Below, in pieces: positions 27,131 through 37,447 of a DNA stretch of 64,000 nt. The DNA is from Mangrovibacter yixingensis (GTDB lineage: Bacteria > Pseudomonadota > Gammaproteobacteria > Enterobacterales > Enterobacteriaceae). The notes below the pieces were generated by a model. It did not search any database. It saw only the letters and a list, made by a program, of their open reading frames with translations, and had not been told where the DNA came from. Numbering within the stretch: the stretch's first letter is position 1; the number at the start of each line of letters is the position of its first letter. The DNA is taken from the NCBI RefSeq assembly GCF_020523985.1, contig NZ_JAIVKM010000001.1, positions 2,229,879 to 2,293,878 on the forward strand, given 5' to 3'. Made by a program: the position numbers and the translations under genes.

Positions 27131-28240
27131 TCACACTGCACGGAAAGCAATATCCTCAGGAATGACTTCGCCCTGCCAGTACATCTGAGCAGCAACACGG
27201 CCAGCCAGTTGCCGGTAGATAGTGGTGAACTCACTTTCCGGGCGGCTAACTACCGTTGGTGTGCCGCGGTCCAGGTCTTCACGCAGGTTAATATGCAGCG
27301 GCAACTGCCCTAATAATGTGGTGTGGTATTGCTGGGCCAGTTTTTCAGCACCACCGGTCCCGAAAATAGGTTCATGGTGGCCACACTGGCTGCAAATATG
27401 CATGCTCATGTTTTCAACCACACCCAGCACCGGCACTTCCACTTTTTCAAACATCACAATGCCTTTACGGGCATCAATCAGGGCGATGTCCTGCGGCGTG
27501 GTGACAACCACAGCGCCGGTAACCGGGATATTTTGCGCCAGCGTCAACTGAATATCGCCGGTTCCTGGCGGCATATCCAGCACCAGATAATCGAGGTCCG
27601 GCCACAAAGTTTCCTGCAGCAGTTGCATCAGTGCCTTACTGGCCATTGGGCCACGCCACACCATGGCGTTGTCATCGGTAACCAGGTAGCCGATTGAGTT
27701 GGTTGCCAGGCCGTGAGCCATGACGGGTGCCATATGGGTGCCATCTGGCGAACTGGGGCGTTCAGCTTCAGCACCCAGCATGGTGGGAACTGAAGGCCCA
27801 TAGATATCGGCATCCAGAATCCCGACTTTTGCCCCTTCTGCCGCCAGCGCCAGCGCCAGGTTCACGGCAGTGGATGATTTACCCACCCCACCTTTGCCTG
27901 AACTGACCGCAATAATGTTTTTAACGCCATTAATACCGGGATGATTTTTCACCCGCTTCATGGTGGCGATATGGTGGGTTAACTTCCAGTCCACCGCTTT
28001 CGCGCCGGTAATACGCAACAGGTCTGCGCTACATTGCTCTTTCAGTTCTTCAAATGCACTGGCCCAGGCAAATGGCATCTGCAATTCAATATGCAGCGTG
28101 TCATCAAGCCAGGTGACATGGCGCAATGCTTTCAGCGCTGTCAGATTATGTTTAAGCGTTGGGTGCTGAAAATTAGCCAGTGTCCCGGCTACCATTGCTC
28201 GCATGGCTTCAGGGGACTTAACCTGGGATTGAGAATTCAT
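27131..28240 (-). CDS. apbC: Iron-sulfur cluster carrier ATPase Mrp/ApbC
   Basis: A cytoplasmic P-loop NTPase that carries and transfers [4Fe-4S] clusters, 369 aa as in E. coli Mrp. The N-terminal DUF59-like domain covers about 10-95. The deviant Walker A SSGKGGVGKSS lies near residue 107, with DADIYGPSVPTML and LVLDMPPGTGD following. The cluster-binding CxxC is CSQC near 283. It is divergent from metG, as in E. coli, and shares a 276-bp promoter gap. Confidence 0.97.
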   Translation of the reverse strand: MNSQSQVKSPEAMRAMVAGTLANFQHPTLKHNLTALKALRHVTWLDDTLHIELQMPFAWASAFEELKEQCSADLLRITGAKAVDWKLTHHIATMKRVKNHPGINGVKNIIAVSSGKGGVGKSSTAVNLALALAAEGAKVGILDADIYGPSVPTMLGAEAERPSSPDGTHMAPVMAHGLATNSIGYLVTDDNAMVWRGPMASKALMQLLQETLWPDLDYLVLDMPPGTGDIQLTLAQNIPVTGAVVVTTPQDIALIDARKGIVMFEKVEVPVLGVVENMSMHICSQCGHHEPIFGTGGAEKLAQQYHTTLLGQLPLHINLREDLDRGTPTVVSRPESEFTTIYRQLAGRVAAQMYWQGEVIPEDIAFRAV

Positions 28241-28516
28241 CCCGACTCCTTTGCTTTATTCTTGTGATGTGAACCGGCAGGCTGCAAAAGCACTGCACAA
28301 TAACTTAAGCATACCAGAACTCCCGCCTGCTCCGGGTAGTGGTGTAAAAATTTCTCATACATTTGCATGCTGCTGCGCATTTGTTTGTTCAATCTGTGTT
28401 CTGTTGGGATTTTATCCCCGAGCGGTGACGGAAAGTCGCCGTTTCGCCCTTACCAAACGCCTCCCTTTCGGGTAACATCGAAGCCCCTTTTTACAACTGA
28501 AGATGTAATTGTCACT

Positions 28517-30544
28517 ATGGCTCAAGTCGCTAAAAAAATTCTGGTAACGTGTGCGCTGCCGTACGCCAACGGCTCCATTCACCTGGGTCACATGCTGGAG
28601 CATATCCAGGCTGATATCTGGGTTCGTTACCAGCGAATGCGCGGCCACCAGGTCAATTTCATCTGCGCGGACGATGCGCACGGCACGCCTATCATGCTCA
28701 AAGCGCAACAGCTGGGTATCAGCCCAGAGCAGATGATTGCCGAGATGAGCCAGGAACATCAGACCGATTTCGCGGGTTTTAATATCAGTTATGACAACTA
28801 CCACTCTACTCACAGTGATGAAAACCGTGAGCTGTCTCAGCTGATTTACACCCGTCTGAAAGAAAACGGCTTTATTAAAAACCGGACCATTTCTCAGCTG
28901 TATGATCCGGAAAAAGGGATGTTCCTGCCAGACCGCTTTGTGAAAGGCACTTGCCCGAAATGTAAATCACCGGATCAGTATGGCGATAACTGCGAAGTGT
29001 GCGGCGCCACTTACAGCCCGACCGAGCTTATCGACCCGAAATCGGCGGTTTCTGGTGCTACGCCAGTTATGCGCGAATCTGAACACTTCTTCTTTGACCT
29101 GCCTTCTTTCAGCGAAATGCTGAGTGCCTGGACGCGTTCTGGCGCATTGCAGGAACAAGTGGCGAACAAAATGCAGGAGTGGTTCGATGCCGGGCTGCAG
29201 CAGTGGGATATCTCACGTGATGCCCCTTACTTCGGTTTCGAAATTCCGGATGCGCCAGGCAAATATTTTTACGTGTGGCTGGATGCGCCTATTGGTTATA
29301 TGGGTTCTTTCAAAAACCTGTGTGACAAACGTAGCGACCTCAACTTTGACGACTGGTGGAAAAAAGACGCCGATTCCGAGCTGTATCACTTTATCGGTAA
29401 AGATATTGTCTACTTCCACAGTCTGTTCTGGCCTGCCATGTTGGAAGGTAGCGGTTACCGCAAACCCACTAACTTATTTGTGCACGGTTATGTCACGGTG
29501 AATGGCGCGAAAATGTCCAAATCGCGCGGTACCTTTATTAAAGCAAGCACCTGGCTTAACCATTTCGACGCCGACAGCCTGCGCTATTACTACGCAGCGA
29601 AGCTCTCTTCCCGCATTGATGACATCGACCTGAACCTGGAAGATTTCGTGCAGCGTGTTAACGCCGATATCGTCAACAAAGTGGTTAACCTGGCATCCCG
29701 TAACGCGGGCTTTATTGCTAAACGTTTCGGCGGCAAACTGGCAGATAACCTTGCTGATCCGGCTCTGTTCAAAACCTTTACGGACGCAGCACAAACCATT
29801 GGCGATGCATGGGAAAGCCGTGAATATGGCCGTGCCATTCGTGAGATTATGGCGCTGGCCGACCAGGCTAACCGTTATGTCGATGAGCAAGCGCCCTGGG
29901 TGGTGGCAAAACAGGAAGGCCGCGATACCGACTTGCAGGCAATTTGCTCCATGGGTATTAACCTGTTCCGGGTGCTGATGACCTACCTGAAGCCGGTGTT
30001 GCCAGTATTAGCAGAGCGTGCTGAAGCCTTCCTGAACACCACACTGAGCTGGGATGAAGTGGCAACACCATTGCTGGCACACCAGGTGAACAACTTCAAG
30101 GCGCTGTATAACCGCATTGATATGAAACAAGTGGAAGCACTGGTGGAAGATTCCAAACAGGAAACCGCGCCAGCTAAAGTGGTTACCGGCCCGCTGGCAG
30201 ATGACCCGATTCAGGACACCATCACTTTCGATGACTTCGCAAAAGTGGATATGCGTATTGCGCTTATCCAAAACGCTGAGTTTGTTGACGGTTCCGATAA
30301 ACTGCTGCGCCTGACACTGGACCTCGGCGGTGAAACCCGCAACGTGTTCTCCGGTATCCGTTCAGCCTACCCGGACCCACAGGCACTGATTGGCCGCCTG
30401 ACAGTGATGGTCGCCAACCTGGCACCACGCAAAATGCGCTTCGGGGTATCTGAAGGTATGGTGATGGCAGCAGGCCCTGGCGGGAAAGATATTTTCCTGT
30501 TAAGCCCGGACAGCGGTGCTCAGCCTGGCCAACAGGTAAAATAA
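28517..30544 (+). CDS. metG: Methionyl-tRNA synthetase
   Basis: MetG charges tRNA-Met with methionine. It is 675 aa (E. coli 677). The class I HIGH-type motif is [14 protein letters not shown] near residue 15. Zinc knuckles are CPKC and CEVC near 146-162, the KMSKS loop is [10 protein letters not shown] near 335, and a C-terminal tRNA-binding dimerisation domain starts near 575 ([20 protein letters not shown]). The frame runs further upstream to 28367, but the family start is the ATG at 28517. The terminator-like hairpin of copy 1 of the dispersed element follows at 30618-30802. Confidence 0.98.
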   Translation: MAQVAKKILVTCALPYANGSIHLGHMLEHIQADIWVRYQRMRGHQVNFICADDAHGTPIMLKAQQLGISPEQMIAEMSQEHQTDFAGFNISYDNYHSTHSDENRELSQLIYTRLKENGFIKNRTISQLYDPEKGMFLPDRFVKGTCPKCKSPDQYGDNCEVCGATYSPTELIDPKSAVSGATPVMRESEHFFFDLPSFSEMLSAWTRSGALQEQVANKMQEWFDAGLQQWDISRDAPYFGFEIPDAPGKYFYVWLDAPIGYMGSFKNLCDKRSDLNFDDWWKKDADSELYHFIGKDIVYFHSLFWPAMLEGSGYRKPTNLFVHGYVTVNGAKMSKSRGTFIKASTWLNHFDADSLRYYYAAKLSSRIDDIDLNLEDFVQRVNADIVNKVVNLASRNAGFIAKRFGGKLADNLADPALFKTFTDAAQTIGDAWESREYGRAIREIMALADQANRYVDEQAPWVVAKQEGRDTDLQAICSMGINLFRVLMTYLKPVLPVLAERAEAFLNTTLSWDEVATPLLAHQVNNFKALYNRIDMKQVEALVEDSKQETAPAKVVTGPLADDPIQDTITFDDFAKVDMRIALIQNAEFVDGSDKLLRLTLDLGGETRNVFSGIRSAYPDPQALIGRLTVMVANLAPRKMRFGVSEGMVMAAGPGGKDIFLLSPDSGAQPGQQVK

Positions 30545-30617
30545 GCAACACAGTGAATCAGTGCCGGAACAGGTGTAATTGCGCATCCGGCACACTGAAA
30601 CTGAGTACCAAACCGGA

Positions 30618-30802
30618 AAGGGAGAATACGTTCTCCCTTCAAATTGATGAAAAAGAAGGGAAAAACGTGGTTTTCCCTTCTTTTTAGTTAGCAGCCGAAA
30701 ATCAATGAATTGATTTTCCTGGTTTTTTATGGGGTGACATCCCCTCGTCCTGTGTGGACATGAGGTTTGTCATCAGACTCAAGGGAGAATACGTTCTCCC
30801 TT
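30618..30802 (-). repeat. Dispersed palindromic element, copy 1 (paired hairpins around a conserved core)
   Basis: Two identical 22-nt hairpins, arms AAGGGAGAA and TTCTCCCTT around TACG, stand at 30618-30639 and 30781-30802 and bound a 141-bp core. The core holds three more dyads: AAAGAAGGGAAAA with TTTTCCCTTCTTT and T-run (30651-30685), AAAATCAAT with ATTGATTTT (30698-30717), and a CCTC/GAGG-based stem (about 30735-30773). The reverse complement of this core is about 88% identical to the core at 60126-60265, but the hairpins there are different. The distal hairpin runs into six T (30801-30806) and probably is the metG terminator. A mobile, non-autonomous element is inferred. Confidence 0.8.
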
Positions 30803-30900
30803 TTTTATCGCCTGCCTGTTTGCCCATCTCGCACACAAAGCCTTATGTAACGCGCCTGTTTCACTTTATAATCGCTTTGTTAACATTAAGGAGCCCAATA

Positions 30901-31008
30901 ATGAAAGTAACGCGATTTTTTCTGATTGCCGGTATGGTTTTGATGGCACTGGGCGGTATCGGCGGTGTAATGCTCGCTGGCTATACCTTTATTTTACATA
31001 GCCAGTAA
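30901..31008 (+). CDS. yohO: Small membrane protein YohO
   Basis: A 35-aa single-span membrane protein. The hydrophobic stretch includes [20 protein letters not shown], nearly the same as in E. coli YohO (35 aa). AAGGAG stands nine bases before the ATG. In E. coli it also precedes yehW on the opposite strand; here its last 20 bp overlap the convergent yehW 3' end. Function is unknown. Confidence 0.92.
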   Translation: MKVTRFFLIAGMVLMALGGIGGVMLAGYTFILHSQ

Positions 31009-31723
31009 TTCTGCTTTGCAGGCACTCGAATACCTGGTCAACAATCACAGCGGCCAGCGCCACCAGCACAGCACCCTGAATAACATAAGCGGTATTAAAA
31101 CCGCTCAACCCCACAATAACCGGGGTTCCCAGCGTTTTTGCCCCCACGGTTGAGGCGATGGCGGCAGTACCAATATTGATGATGACAGACGTGCGGATAC
31201 CCGCAATAATCACCGGTGCAGCCAGGGGTAACTCCACTTTCAGTAGCACCTGACTGGGGTTCATCCCCATCCCTTGGGCCACTTCTTTGACTTCTGCCGG
31301 TACCGCATTCAACCCGGCAAGTGTGCCCTGTAATATGGGCAATAAACCATACAGAAACAGAGCCAGCATAGCCGGTTCGCTACCAAACCCCATAACCGGC
31401 ACCGCCACAGCCAGAACGGCCACTGGCGGAAAAGTTTGCCCTGCCGCTGCCAGGGTCTGTACCAGATGGCGGAAAGGCTCACCCGCCGGGCGGGAGACCA
31501 AAATCCCCACGCCCCCCGCCACCACAACGGCACAGGCACTCGAAATTGCCACCAGCACTAAATGCGCCCATGCCAGTGAAACAAAACTGGATTGTTGCCA
31601 CACTGGGCGCTCCAGCCCTGGGAACCAGTAGTGAAACAGCGGGCCACTGTAAGGCATGCCGAACAACAGGCCCAGAAACAAGGCAGAGAGCCAGAAAAGA
31701 GGTAAACGTAATAGCGCCTTCAT
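30989..31723 (-). CDS. yehW: Glycine-betaine-type ABC permease YehW
   Basis: One of two permeases of the YehZYXW (OsmF) importer, a low-affinity glycine betaine/compatible-solute system of enterobacteria. It is 244 aa (E. coli 243), with six hydrophobic segments and the coupling loop [23 protein letters not shown]. The start overlaps the yehX stop by 4 bp (ATGA). The 3' end overlaps yohO on the other strand. Confidence 0.96.
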   Translation of the reverse strand: MKALLRLPLFWLSALFLGLLFGMPYSGPLFHYWFPGLERPVWQQSSFVSLAWAHLVLVAISSACAVVVAGGVGILVSRPAGEPFRHLVQTLAAAGQTFPPVAVLAVAVPVMGFGSEPAMLALFLYGLLPILQGTLAGLNAVPAEVKEVAQGMGMNPSQVLLKVELPLAAPVIIAGIRTSVIINIGTAAIASTVGAKTLGTPVIVGLSGFNTAYVIQGAVLVALAAVIVDQVFECLQSRITGYVK

Positions 31724-32661
31724 GGTGTCACACCTTGATGAATCACATCCTGCAGGTGCAAATTCCCCACCACTTCCCCAGCGTCATTAACCACAGGCAG
31801 TACGGACCGTGCCTGCTGAATAAACGCAGATAACGCTTCACGCAAAGATAACGCCACTGACACAGGCACCCCACCACTGGGTGTTTCGCCCAGGCGTACC
31901 AGATTTTTCACGCAATACAGCCCCAACAGGCGAATTCCCCGGTCGCTGTCTCCAAAAAAGCCACGCACAAAATCGTTGGCAGGCTGGCGCAGCAAGGTAT
32001 CCGGCGCCCCCTGTTGCACTACTTTGCCGTTGTCCATCAAAACCAGGTGGTCGGCCAGTGCCAGGGCTTCGTCTATATCATGGGTGACCAGAATGATGGT
32101 GCGCCCCTGAGCTCGCTGTACACGCAGGATCTCTTGTTGCAGGCTGCTACGGGTAACAGGATCCAACGCACCAAAAGGCTCATCCATCAATAGCACTTCC
32201 GGATCAGCCGCCAGCGCACGAGCCACCCCAACCCGCTGCTGTTGCCCACCGGAAAGCTGGTGAGGGTAACGCTGGTAAAACACCTCCGGGTCAAGATTGA
32301 GTAATTCCAGTAATTCCATTACCCGGCTGCGTATTTTTTTATCTGGCCAGTTCAGCAGACGCGGTACGGTGGCAATATTCTCAGCTACCGTCCAGTGGGG
32401 AAATAAACCAATAGACTGAATGGCATAGCCCATACGCCGACGCAACGCGGTAACCGGGTGGCGGGTTACCGGCTCGCCTGCAAAGCGAATCATGCCGCTG
32501 TCAAAATCCACCATACGGTTAATCATCTTCAGCGTGGTCGATTTTCCTGAGCCGGATGTACCGACCAGCACACTGAATGCGCCCTGGGCAAAATTCAGCG
32601 AAACGTCACTGACGGCTGCCTTGCCATGAAAGGCTTTGGTGACATGTTCAAATTCAATCAT
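31720..32661 (-). CDS. yehX: Glycine-betaine-type ABC ATPase YehX
   Basis: Cytoplasmic ATPase of the YehZYXW importer, 313 aa (E. coli 308). It has Walker [10 protein letters not shown] near residue 34, signature [15 protein letters not shown], Walker [12 protein letters not shown], and a C-terminal CBS-like region from about 250 ([36 protein letters not shown]), as in ProV/OpuA-type ATPases. It overlaps yehY by 8 bp and yehW by 4 bp. Confidence 0.96.
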   Translation of the reverse strand: MIEFEHVTKAFHGKAAVSDVSLNFAQGAFSVLVGTSGSGKSTTLKMINRMVDFDSGMIRFAGEPVTRHPVTALRRRMGYAIQSIGLFPHWTVAENIATVPRLLNWPDKKIRSRVMELLELLNLDPEVFYQRYPHQLSGGQQQRVGVARALAADPEVLLMDEPFGALDPVTRSSLQQEILRVQRAQGRTIILVTHDIDEALALADHLVLMDNGKVVQQGAPDTLLRQPANDFVRGFFGDSDRGIRLLGLYCVKNLVRLGETPSGGVPVSVALSLREALSAFIQQARSVLPVVNDAGEVVGNLHLQDVIHQGVTP

Positions 32662-33832
32662 GGTTGTTATGCTCCAGCCGGTGAATCAGCAAATGGAAAA
32701 TACGGTCGGCCAGTACCGCCAGTGCCACAACAGGAATTACCCCCAACAACACCAGCGACTGGGCGCTGGCTGATAACCCCTGAAAGATCAATGCACCAAA
32801 CCCGCCTGCGCCAATCAGTGCCGCAACCACCGCCATTCCCGTAGTTTGCACCGTTACCACACGTAAATTACGTAATAACACCGGTAATGCCAGCGGCACT
32901 TCCACCTGCACAAAACATTGCCATGGTGTCATGCCATTTCCCCGCGCGCTTTCTTTAACCGCCTGAGGAACCTGATCCAACCCGGCAACCACGCCGCGCA
33001 CCAACGGCAACAGTGCATATAACACCAAAGCAATGATTGCGGGAGCTACACCAATTCCACTAATGCCCAAAGAGCCTAACCACGGCAGTGCACTGTTCAG
33101 AGCGGAAAGTGGTGCTATCAGTAACCCAAACATGGCGACGGAAGGCACTGTCTGAATCACATTCAGCACACTGAACACGGAAGATTGTGCCTGTGGGGCA
33201 CGGTGCAGGTATAAACCCAATGGAATGCCGATAACCAGTGCAGGCAGCAAGGTGCCGAAAGTCAGTGCCAGGTGGCGCAGTAACGCATCATCAAATACGC
33301 TTTTGCGGTTGGCGTACTCTTTCAGTAAAGACAAACCATCAAAATGACCGGCATATAACAGGGCCAGCGGGATTAGCCATAGTTGCAGGTACAAGATGGC
33401 GCGGATGGTTGGTTTTACCGAAAGCGAGCGTACTGCTTCGCTAAACCCAATCAGGCTGATTGCCAGCACAAGCCAGGTGCCGCTGGCCAGTGAGACTCTG
33501 GCATAGGGGTGAGCTTCACCCGCCAGGTTATTCGCCCATAAACCACAAGCGAGTAGCCAGCCAATAAACAGCACTTCGAATAGCAACACGACTACCGAGC
33601 GGTAACGTGGAGAAGCGAATGCCAGTAGCACAATCGCTACCAGCACCAGCCCTGAAGTTGAATATGGTACCAACCCGGCCAGCATCACAGGCTGGCCACT
33701 CAACAGGCGGTTAGGTGCCATGGTGAGTACAGGCAAAAAAAGCACGGTAACCACTAACAATGCCACCAGAACCCAAAGCACCGGGTTCTGGCGAAAACGG
33801 CTACATACGTTTTGCCACAACCTAGTTAACAA
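32654..33832 (-). CDS. yehY: Glycine-betaine-type ABC permease YehY
   Basis: The larger permease of the YehZYXW importer, 392 aa (E. coli 385). Several N-terminal hydrophobic segments (residues about 15-180) precede a BPD_transp_1 domain with LPALVIGIPLGLYLHRAP and the coupling loop QAVKESARGNGMTPWQCFVQ. The start overlaps the osmF stop by 11 bp and the end overlaps the yehX start by 8 bp, so the operon is tightly coupled. Confidence 0.96.
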   Translation of the reverse strand: MLTRLWQNVCSRFRQNPVLWVLVALLVVTVLFLPVLTMAPNRLLSGQPVMLAGLVPYSTSGLVLVAIVLLAFASPRYRSVVVLLFEVLFIGWLLACGLWANNLAGEAHPYARVSLASGTWLVLAISLIGFSEAVRSLSVKPTIRAILYLQLWLIPLALLYAGHFDGLSLLKEYANRKSVFDDALLRHLALTFGTLLPALVIGIPLGLYLHRAPQAQSSVFSVLNVIQTVPSVAMFGLLIAPLSALNSALPWLGSLGISGIGVAPAIIALVLYALLPLVRGVVAGLDQVPQAVKESARGNGMTPWQCFVQVEVPLALPVLLRNLRVVTVQTTGMAVVAALIGAGGFGALIFQGLSASAQSLVLLGVIPVVALAVLADRIFHLLIHRLEHNNHD

Positions 33833-34742
33833 AATGGTTTGCCTTTAACCAGGTTTGCGCCACCGTGCCCGCATCCACCCCTTCCACTGCAATACGGGCA
33901 TTGAGTTGCTGTAAGGTTTTTTCATCCAGTGCGCTGAACACCGGTTTTAACCAGGTGGCAATATCCGGGTGCTCTTTGAGTACCGCTTCACGAATAACCG
34001 GAGCGGGTGCGTAGACGGGTTGTGTGCCTTTCGGGTCGGTCAATGTGCGCAAACCCAGTGCAGCTACCGGGCCATCGGTGCCATACGCCATCGCGGCATT
34101 CACACCTGAGGTATTTTGGGCTGCCGCTTTGATAGTCACAGCAGTATCCCCACCAGCCAGAGACAATAACTGGTCCTGTGACAGGGTAAATCCATACGCT
34201 TTTTCGAAAGCTGGCAATGCATCTGGGCGTTCAATAAATTCGGCAGAAGCGGCCAGTTTGAATGTACCGCCCGCTTTCAGGTAACGGCTCAGGTCATCAA
34301 GGGAGGTGAGATGGTTTTTCTCTGCCACATCGCCGCGCACCGCAATGGTCCAGGTGTTGTTCGCCGGGGCCGGAGTCAGCCAGACAAGGTGATTTTTTGC
34401 CGCATCCAGTTGTTTGATTTTTTCATAACCTTGCAGCGGATTTTTCCAGACCGGGGAGCTGGCCTCATTAAAAAAAAATGCACCGTTCCCGGTATATTCA
34501 GGGTAGATGTCCAGCGCACCGGAAGTAATTGCACCGCGCACGACCGGCGTTGTGCCGAGCTGGATTTTATTTTCTGTTTTCACACCATGAGCATTCAGTA
34601 CCTGCAGAATAATATTGCCCAGTAATGCGCCTTCTGTATCAATTTTCGAACCGACTTTCACCGGGCCTGCTGCCTGAGCGGGTAATGCAAGGGCCAGAGC
34701 CACGCCCAGTAAACATGATGACCACAGGGTATTTTTTTTCAT
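33822..34742 (-). CDS. osmF: Glycine-betaine-type periplasmic binding protein OsmF (YehZ)
   Basis: Periplasmic binding protein of the YehZYXW importer, 306 aa (E. coli 305). The signal peptide ends near LPAQAA (about residue 24), followed by GPVKVGSKIDTEGALLGNII, typical of the OpuAC family. It is the first gene of the operon. The E. coli and Salmonella operons are RpoS- and osmotically induced; I did not identify the promoter here. Confidence 0.96.
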   Translation of the reverse strand: MKKNTLWSSCLLGVALALALPAQAAGPVKVGSKIDTEGALLGNIILQVLNAHGVKTENKIQLGTTPVVRGAITSGALDIYPEYTGNGAFFFNEASSPVWKNPLQGYEKIKQLDAAKNHLVWLTPAPANNTWTIAVRGDVAEKNHLTSLDDLSRYLKAGGTFKLAASAEFIERPDALPAFEKAYGFTLSQDQLLSLAGGDTAVTIKAAAQNTSGVNAAMAYGTDGPVAALGLRTLTDPKGTQPVYAPAPVIREAVLKEHPDIATWLKPVFSALDEKTLQQLNARIAVEGVDAGTVAQTWLKANHFVN

Positions 34743-34899
34743 TTTCTCTCCGTCTGTCTGTTCGTCAACCGCATGAAAAATAAGGATAGCTGAATATTTC
34801 CGGCAAATGGATGCCGGGTAGAAAAATCTTATATCCCCTAAATAATTTGGGTTCCAGGAAGACCTGCAACCTGAATTATGACGGGTATAACTGAAACAA

Positions 34900-34933
34900 A
34901 ACGGGCCATCACCTGGCAGGGTGACAGCCCGTT
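34900..34933 (-). terminator. Intrinsic terminator after bglX
   Basis: AACGGGC pairs with GCCCGTT, and an inner stem uses CACC with GGGTG. On the reverse strand the hairpin is followed by TTTTGTTTC, 20 bp past the bglX stop. Confidence 0.7.
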
Positions 34934-34953
34934 ATCAACAGTAACGCCTGGGC

Positions 34954-37251
34954 TTACAGCAAGTCAAACGACCCCTGTTTCACCCGCGCAGAATCCAGGC
35001 CGATAAATACGTTAAATTTACCTGGCTCAGCAACATCTTGCATGCGGGCATTCCAGAATTTCAGTGCATTGATATCAACCGGGAAGCTGACAGTCTGGGT
35101 TTCGTGGGGCTTAAGTGTCACTTTCTTAAACCCACGTAACATTTTCACCGGGCGGCTCATGCTGGCAGTGACATCCTGCAAATAGAGCTGCACTACTGTT
35201 GCCCCTTCCCGGTCGCCGGTATTGGTAACAGTAACGCTTGCGGTTACCGTGCCATCCCGTTTCATCACCGGTGAGGACATTTTCACATCAGACACCTGGA
35301 ACGTGGTATAGCTCAGGCCGAAACCAAAGGGGAACAGCGGGCCGTTAGCCTCGTCGAAATAGTGTGACGTGTATTTATCCGGCTTTTCTGGGTTATATGG
35401 GCGGCCTGTATTCAGGTGGCTGTAGTAAACCGGAATTTGCCCAACTGAACGTGGGAAAGACATAGGTAATTTGCCTGAAGGGTTGTAATCGCCAAACAGC
35501 ACATCAGCGATAGCATTGCCCCCTTCCGTTCCTGCAAACCAGGTTTCCAGCATGGCATCAGCCTGCTGTTGCTCTTTCACCAGCGCCAGTGGGCGGCCAT
35601 TCATCAGCACCAGCACTAATGGTTTACCCGTCGCTTTCAGGGCGGTAATCAAGTCGCGTTGGCTTTGCGGAATGGTGATATTGGTGCGGCTGGATGCCTC
35701 ATGAGCCATTCCCTGTGCTTCCCCCACAACTGCTACTACAACATCGGCGCTTTTCGCCGTGTTAACGGCTTCGTCTATCATGGCCTGTGGTGAGCGAGGG
35801 TCCTGCTGAACGGCTTTTTCATAGGAGTTCAGGAAATCAATAATGCCCTGATGGTTAGAGATATTGGCACCACGTGCGTAAACAATGTGTGCGCTGTTGC
35901 CTGCGGCGTTTTTGATTCCCTGCAACACACTCACCGACTGGCTGGCAACACCGGCAGCCGACCAACTTCCCATCATGTCACGCTGGCTGTCGGCCAGAGG
36001 CCCAATAACCGCAATGGTACCCTGCTTTTTAAGCGGCAGAGTCTGCAGGCGGTTTTTCAGCAGCACCAGGCTTTCACGCGCCACTTCACGGGCTTCTTTA
36101 CGATGCAGACGGCTTTCTGCGTTGGTATCCACCGGGTCACTACTTTTTGGGCCCAGGTGACCGTATGGGTCATTAAATAACCCCATATCATATTTCACGT
36201 TAAGCACATGGCGTGTTGCGTCATCAAGCTCAGCCATGGTAACGGCACCGCTTTTAATCAGCCCCGGCAAGTATTTGCTGTAATATTCATCGCTCATACT
36301 CATATCTATACCGGCTTTAAGCGCGATACGCACCGCATCCTGCGGGTCACTGGCTACACCGTGGTTAATTAATTCTTTGATAGCACCATGGTCAGAAATA
36401 GTAATGCCTTTAAAGCCCCATTCTTTGCGCAGCACATCTTTGAGTAACCAGGAGTCCGAAGTGGCCGGGGTGCCATTCAGTGAATTCAGGGCAATCATTA
36501 CCCCACCACTTCCCGCGTCCAGCCCGGCTTTATAAGGCGGCAGATAGTCGTTAAATAACCGCTGTGGGCTCATATCCACCGTGTTGTATTCTTTCCCACC
36601 TTCCACCGCGCCGTATGCAGCAAAGTGTTTCACACTGGTCATAACTGAGTAACGGTCCGCCGGGCTTTTCCCCTGCATAGATTCAACCATGGTGCGGCCC
36701 ATTATGGATGTGAGATAAGTATCTTCACCGAACCCTTCGGACACCCGCCCCCAACGCGGGTCACGGCTCACGTCTACCATGGGTGCCCAGGTCATATTCA
36801 GGCCATCATCGGCGGCTTCCCAGGCGGAAATACGCCCCACAGTACGCACTGCATCAAGGTCAAATGTGGAAGCCAGCCCCAGGCTTATTGGGAATACAGT
36901 GCGCTGACCATGCACGACATCATAAGCAAAGAATAAGGGGATTTTCAGGCGGCTGAGTTGCATCACCTGATCCTGCATCTTACGAATATCCGGGCGGGTT
37001 ACCGTATTAAAAATAGCGCCAACGTGCCCTTCTTTGATCATTTCACGAATTTTTTCTTTTGGGTTATCAGGCCCGACGCTAATTAACCTGAGCTGGCCGA
37101 TTTTTTCATCGACAGTCATTTTTTTCAGCAGGCTGGTGACAAAAGCATCACGCGCCTCGGTGGTCATAGGATGGGGACCAAACAAATCATCGGCCAGTGC
37201 AGGTTGCAGCGCAAGACTCACGGCAAGCCCAACAGAACAAAGCCATTTCAT
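34954..37251 (-). CDS. bglX: Periplasmic beta-glucosidase BglX (GH3)
   Basis: A periplasmic beta-glucosidase of glycoside hydrolase family 3, 765 aa as in E. coli. It has a short signal peptide (cleavage after ALA, about residue 20), the GH3 N-domain with KHFAAYGAVEGGKEYN, the nucleophile Asp in GFKGITISDHGAIKEL near residue 287, the GH3 C-domain (GEAQGMAHEASSRTNITIP), and a C-terminal fibronectin-like domain (PFGFGLSYTTFQVSDVK). It lies between osmF and dld, as in E. coli. Confidence 0.98.
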   Translation of the reverse strand: MKWLCSVGLAVSLALQPALADDLFGPHPMTTEARDAFVTSLLKKMTVDEKIGQLRLISVGPDNPKEKIREMIKEGHVGAIFNTVTRPDIRKMQDQVMQLSRLKIPLFFAYDVVHGQRTVFPISLGLASTFDLDAVRTVGRISAWEAADDGLNMTWAPMVDVSRDPRWGRVSEGFGEDTYLTSIMGRTMVESMQGKSPADRYSVMTSVKHFAAYGAVEGGKEYNTVDMSPQRLFNDYLPPYKAGLDAGSGGVMIALNSLNGTPATSDSWLLKDVLRKEWGFKGITISDHGAIKELINHGVASDPQDAVRIALKAGIDMSMSDEYYSKYLPGLIKSGAVTMAELDDATRHVLNVKYDMGLFNDPYGHLGPKSSDPVDTNAESRLHRKEAREVARESLVLLKNRLQTLPLKKQGTIAVIGPLADSQRDMMGSWSAAGVASQSVSVLQGIKNAAGNSAHIVYARGANISNHQGIIDFLNSYEKAVQQDPRSPQAMIDEAVNTAKSADVVVAVVGEAQGMAHEASSRTNITIPQSQRDLITALKATGKPLVLVLMNGRPLALVKEQQQADAMLETWFAGTEGGNAIADVLFGDYNPSGKLPMSFPRSVGQIPVYYSHLNTGRPYNPEKPDKYTSHYFDEANGPLFPFGFGLSYTTFQVSDVKMSSPVMKRDGTVTASVTVTNTGDREGATVVQLYLQDVTASMSRPVKMLRGFKKVTLKPHETQTVSFPVDINALKFWNARMQDVAEPGKFNVFIGLDSARVKQGSFDLL

Positions 37252-37447
37252 AAGTTGACTCTCAGGTTAAGGCGGTGCCTGGCTGACGCCGCACAGAAAA
37301 ATAAAAAAGGAAGTTTGCCACAAGCAGGAATGAGTAAAAAGTAAGATAATCCGGATATATGCACCTGTTTTGCAAAATGACTCTCCACAAATTGATTTTT
37401 TCGGCGCTATGCTTAATGCCGAAATTTGCTCATCACAGGAGTGAGAC

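Noticed and set aside
30618..30802. CRISPR array
   Set aside because: Only two direct repeats exist, they are hairpins 141 bp apart, and the intervening sequence is conserved at a second locus, unlike spacers.
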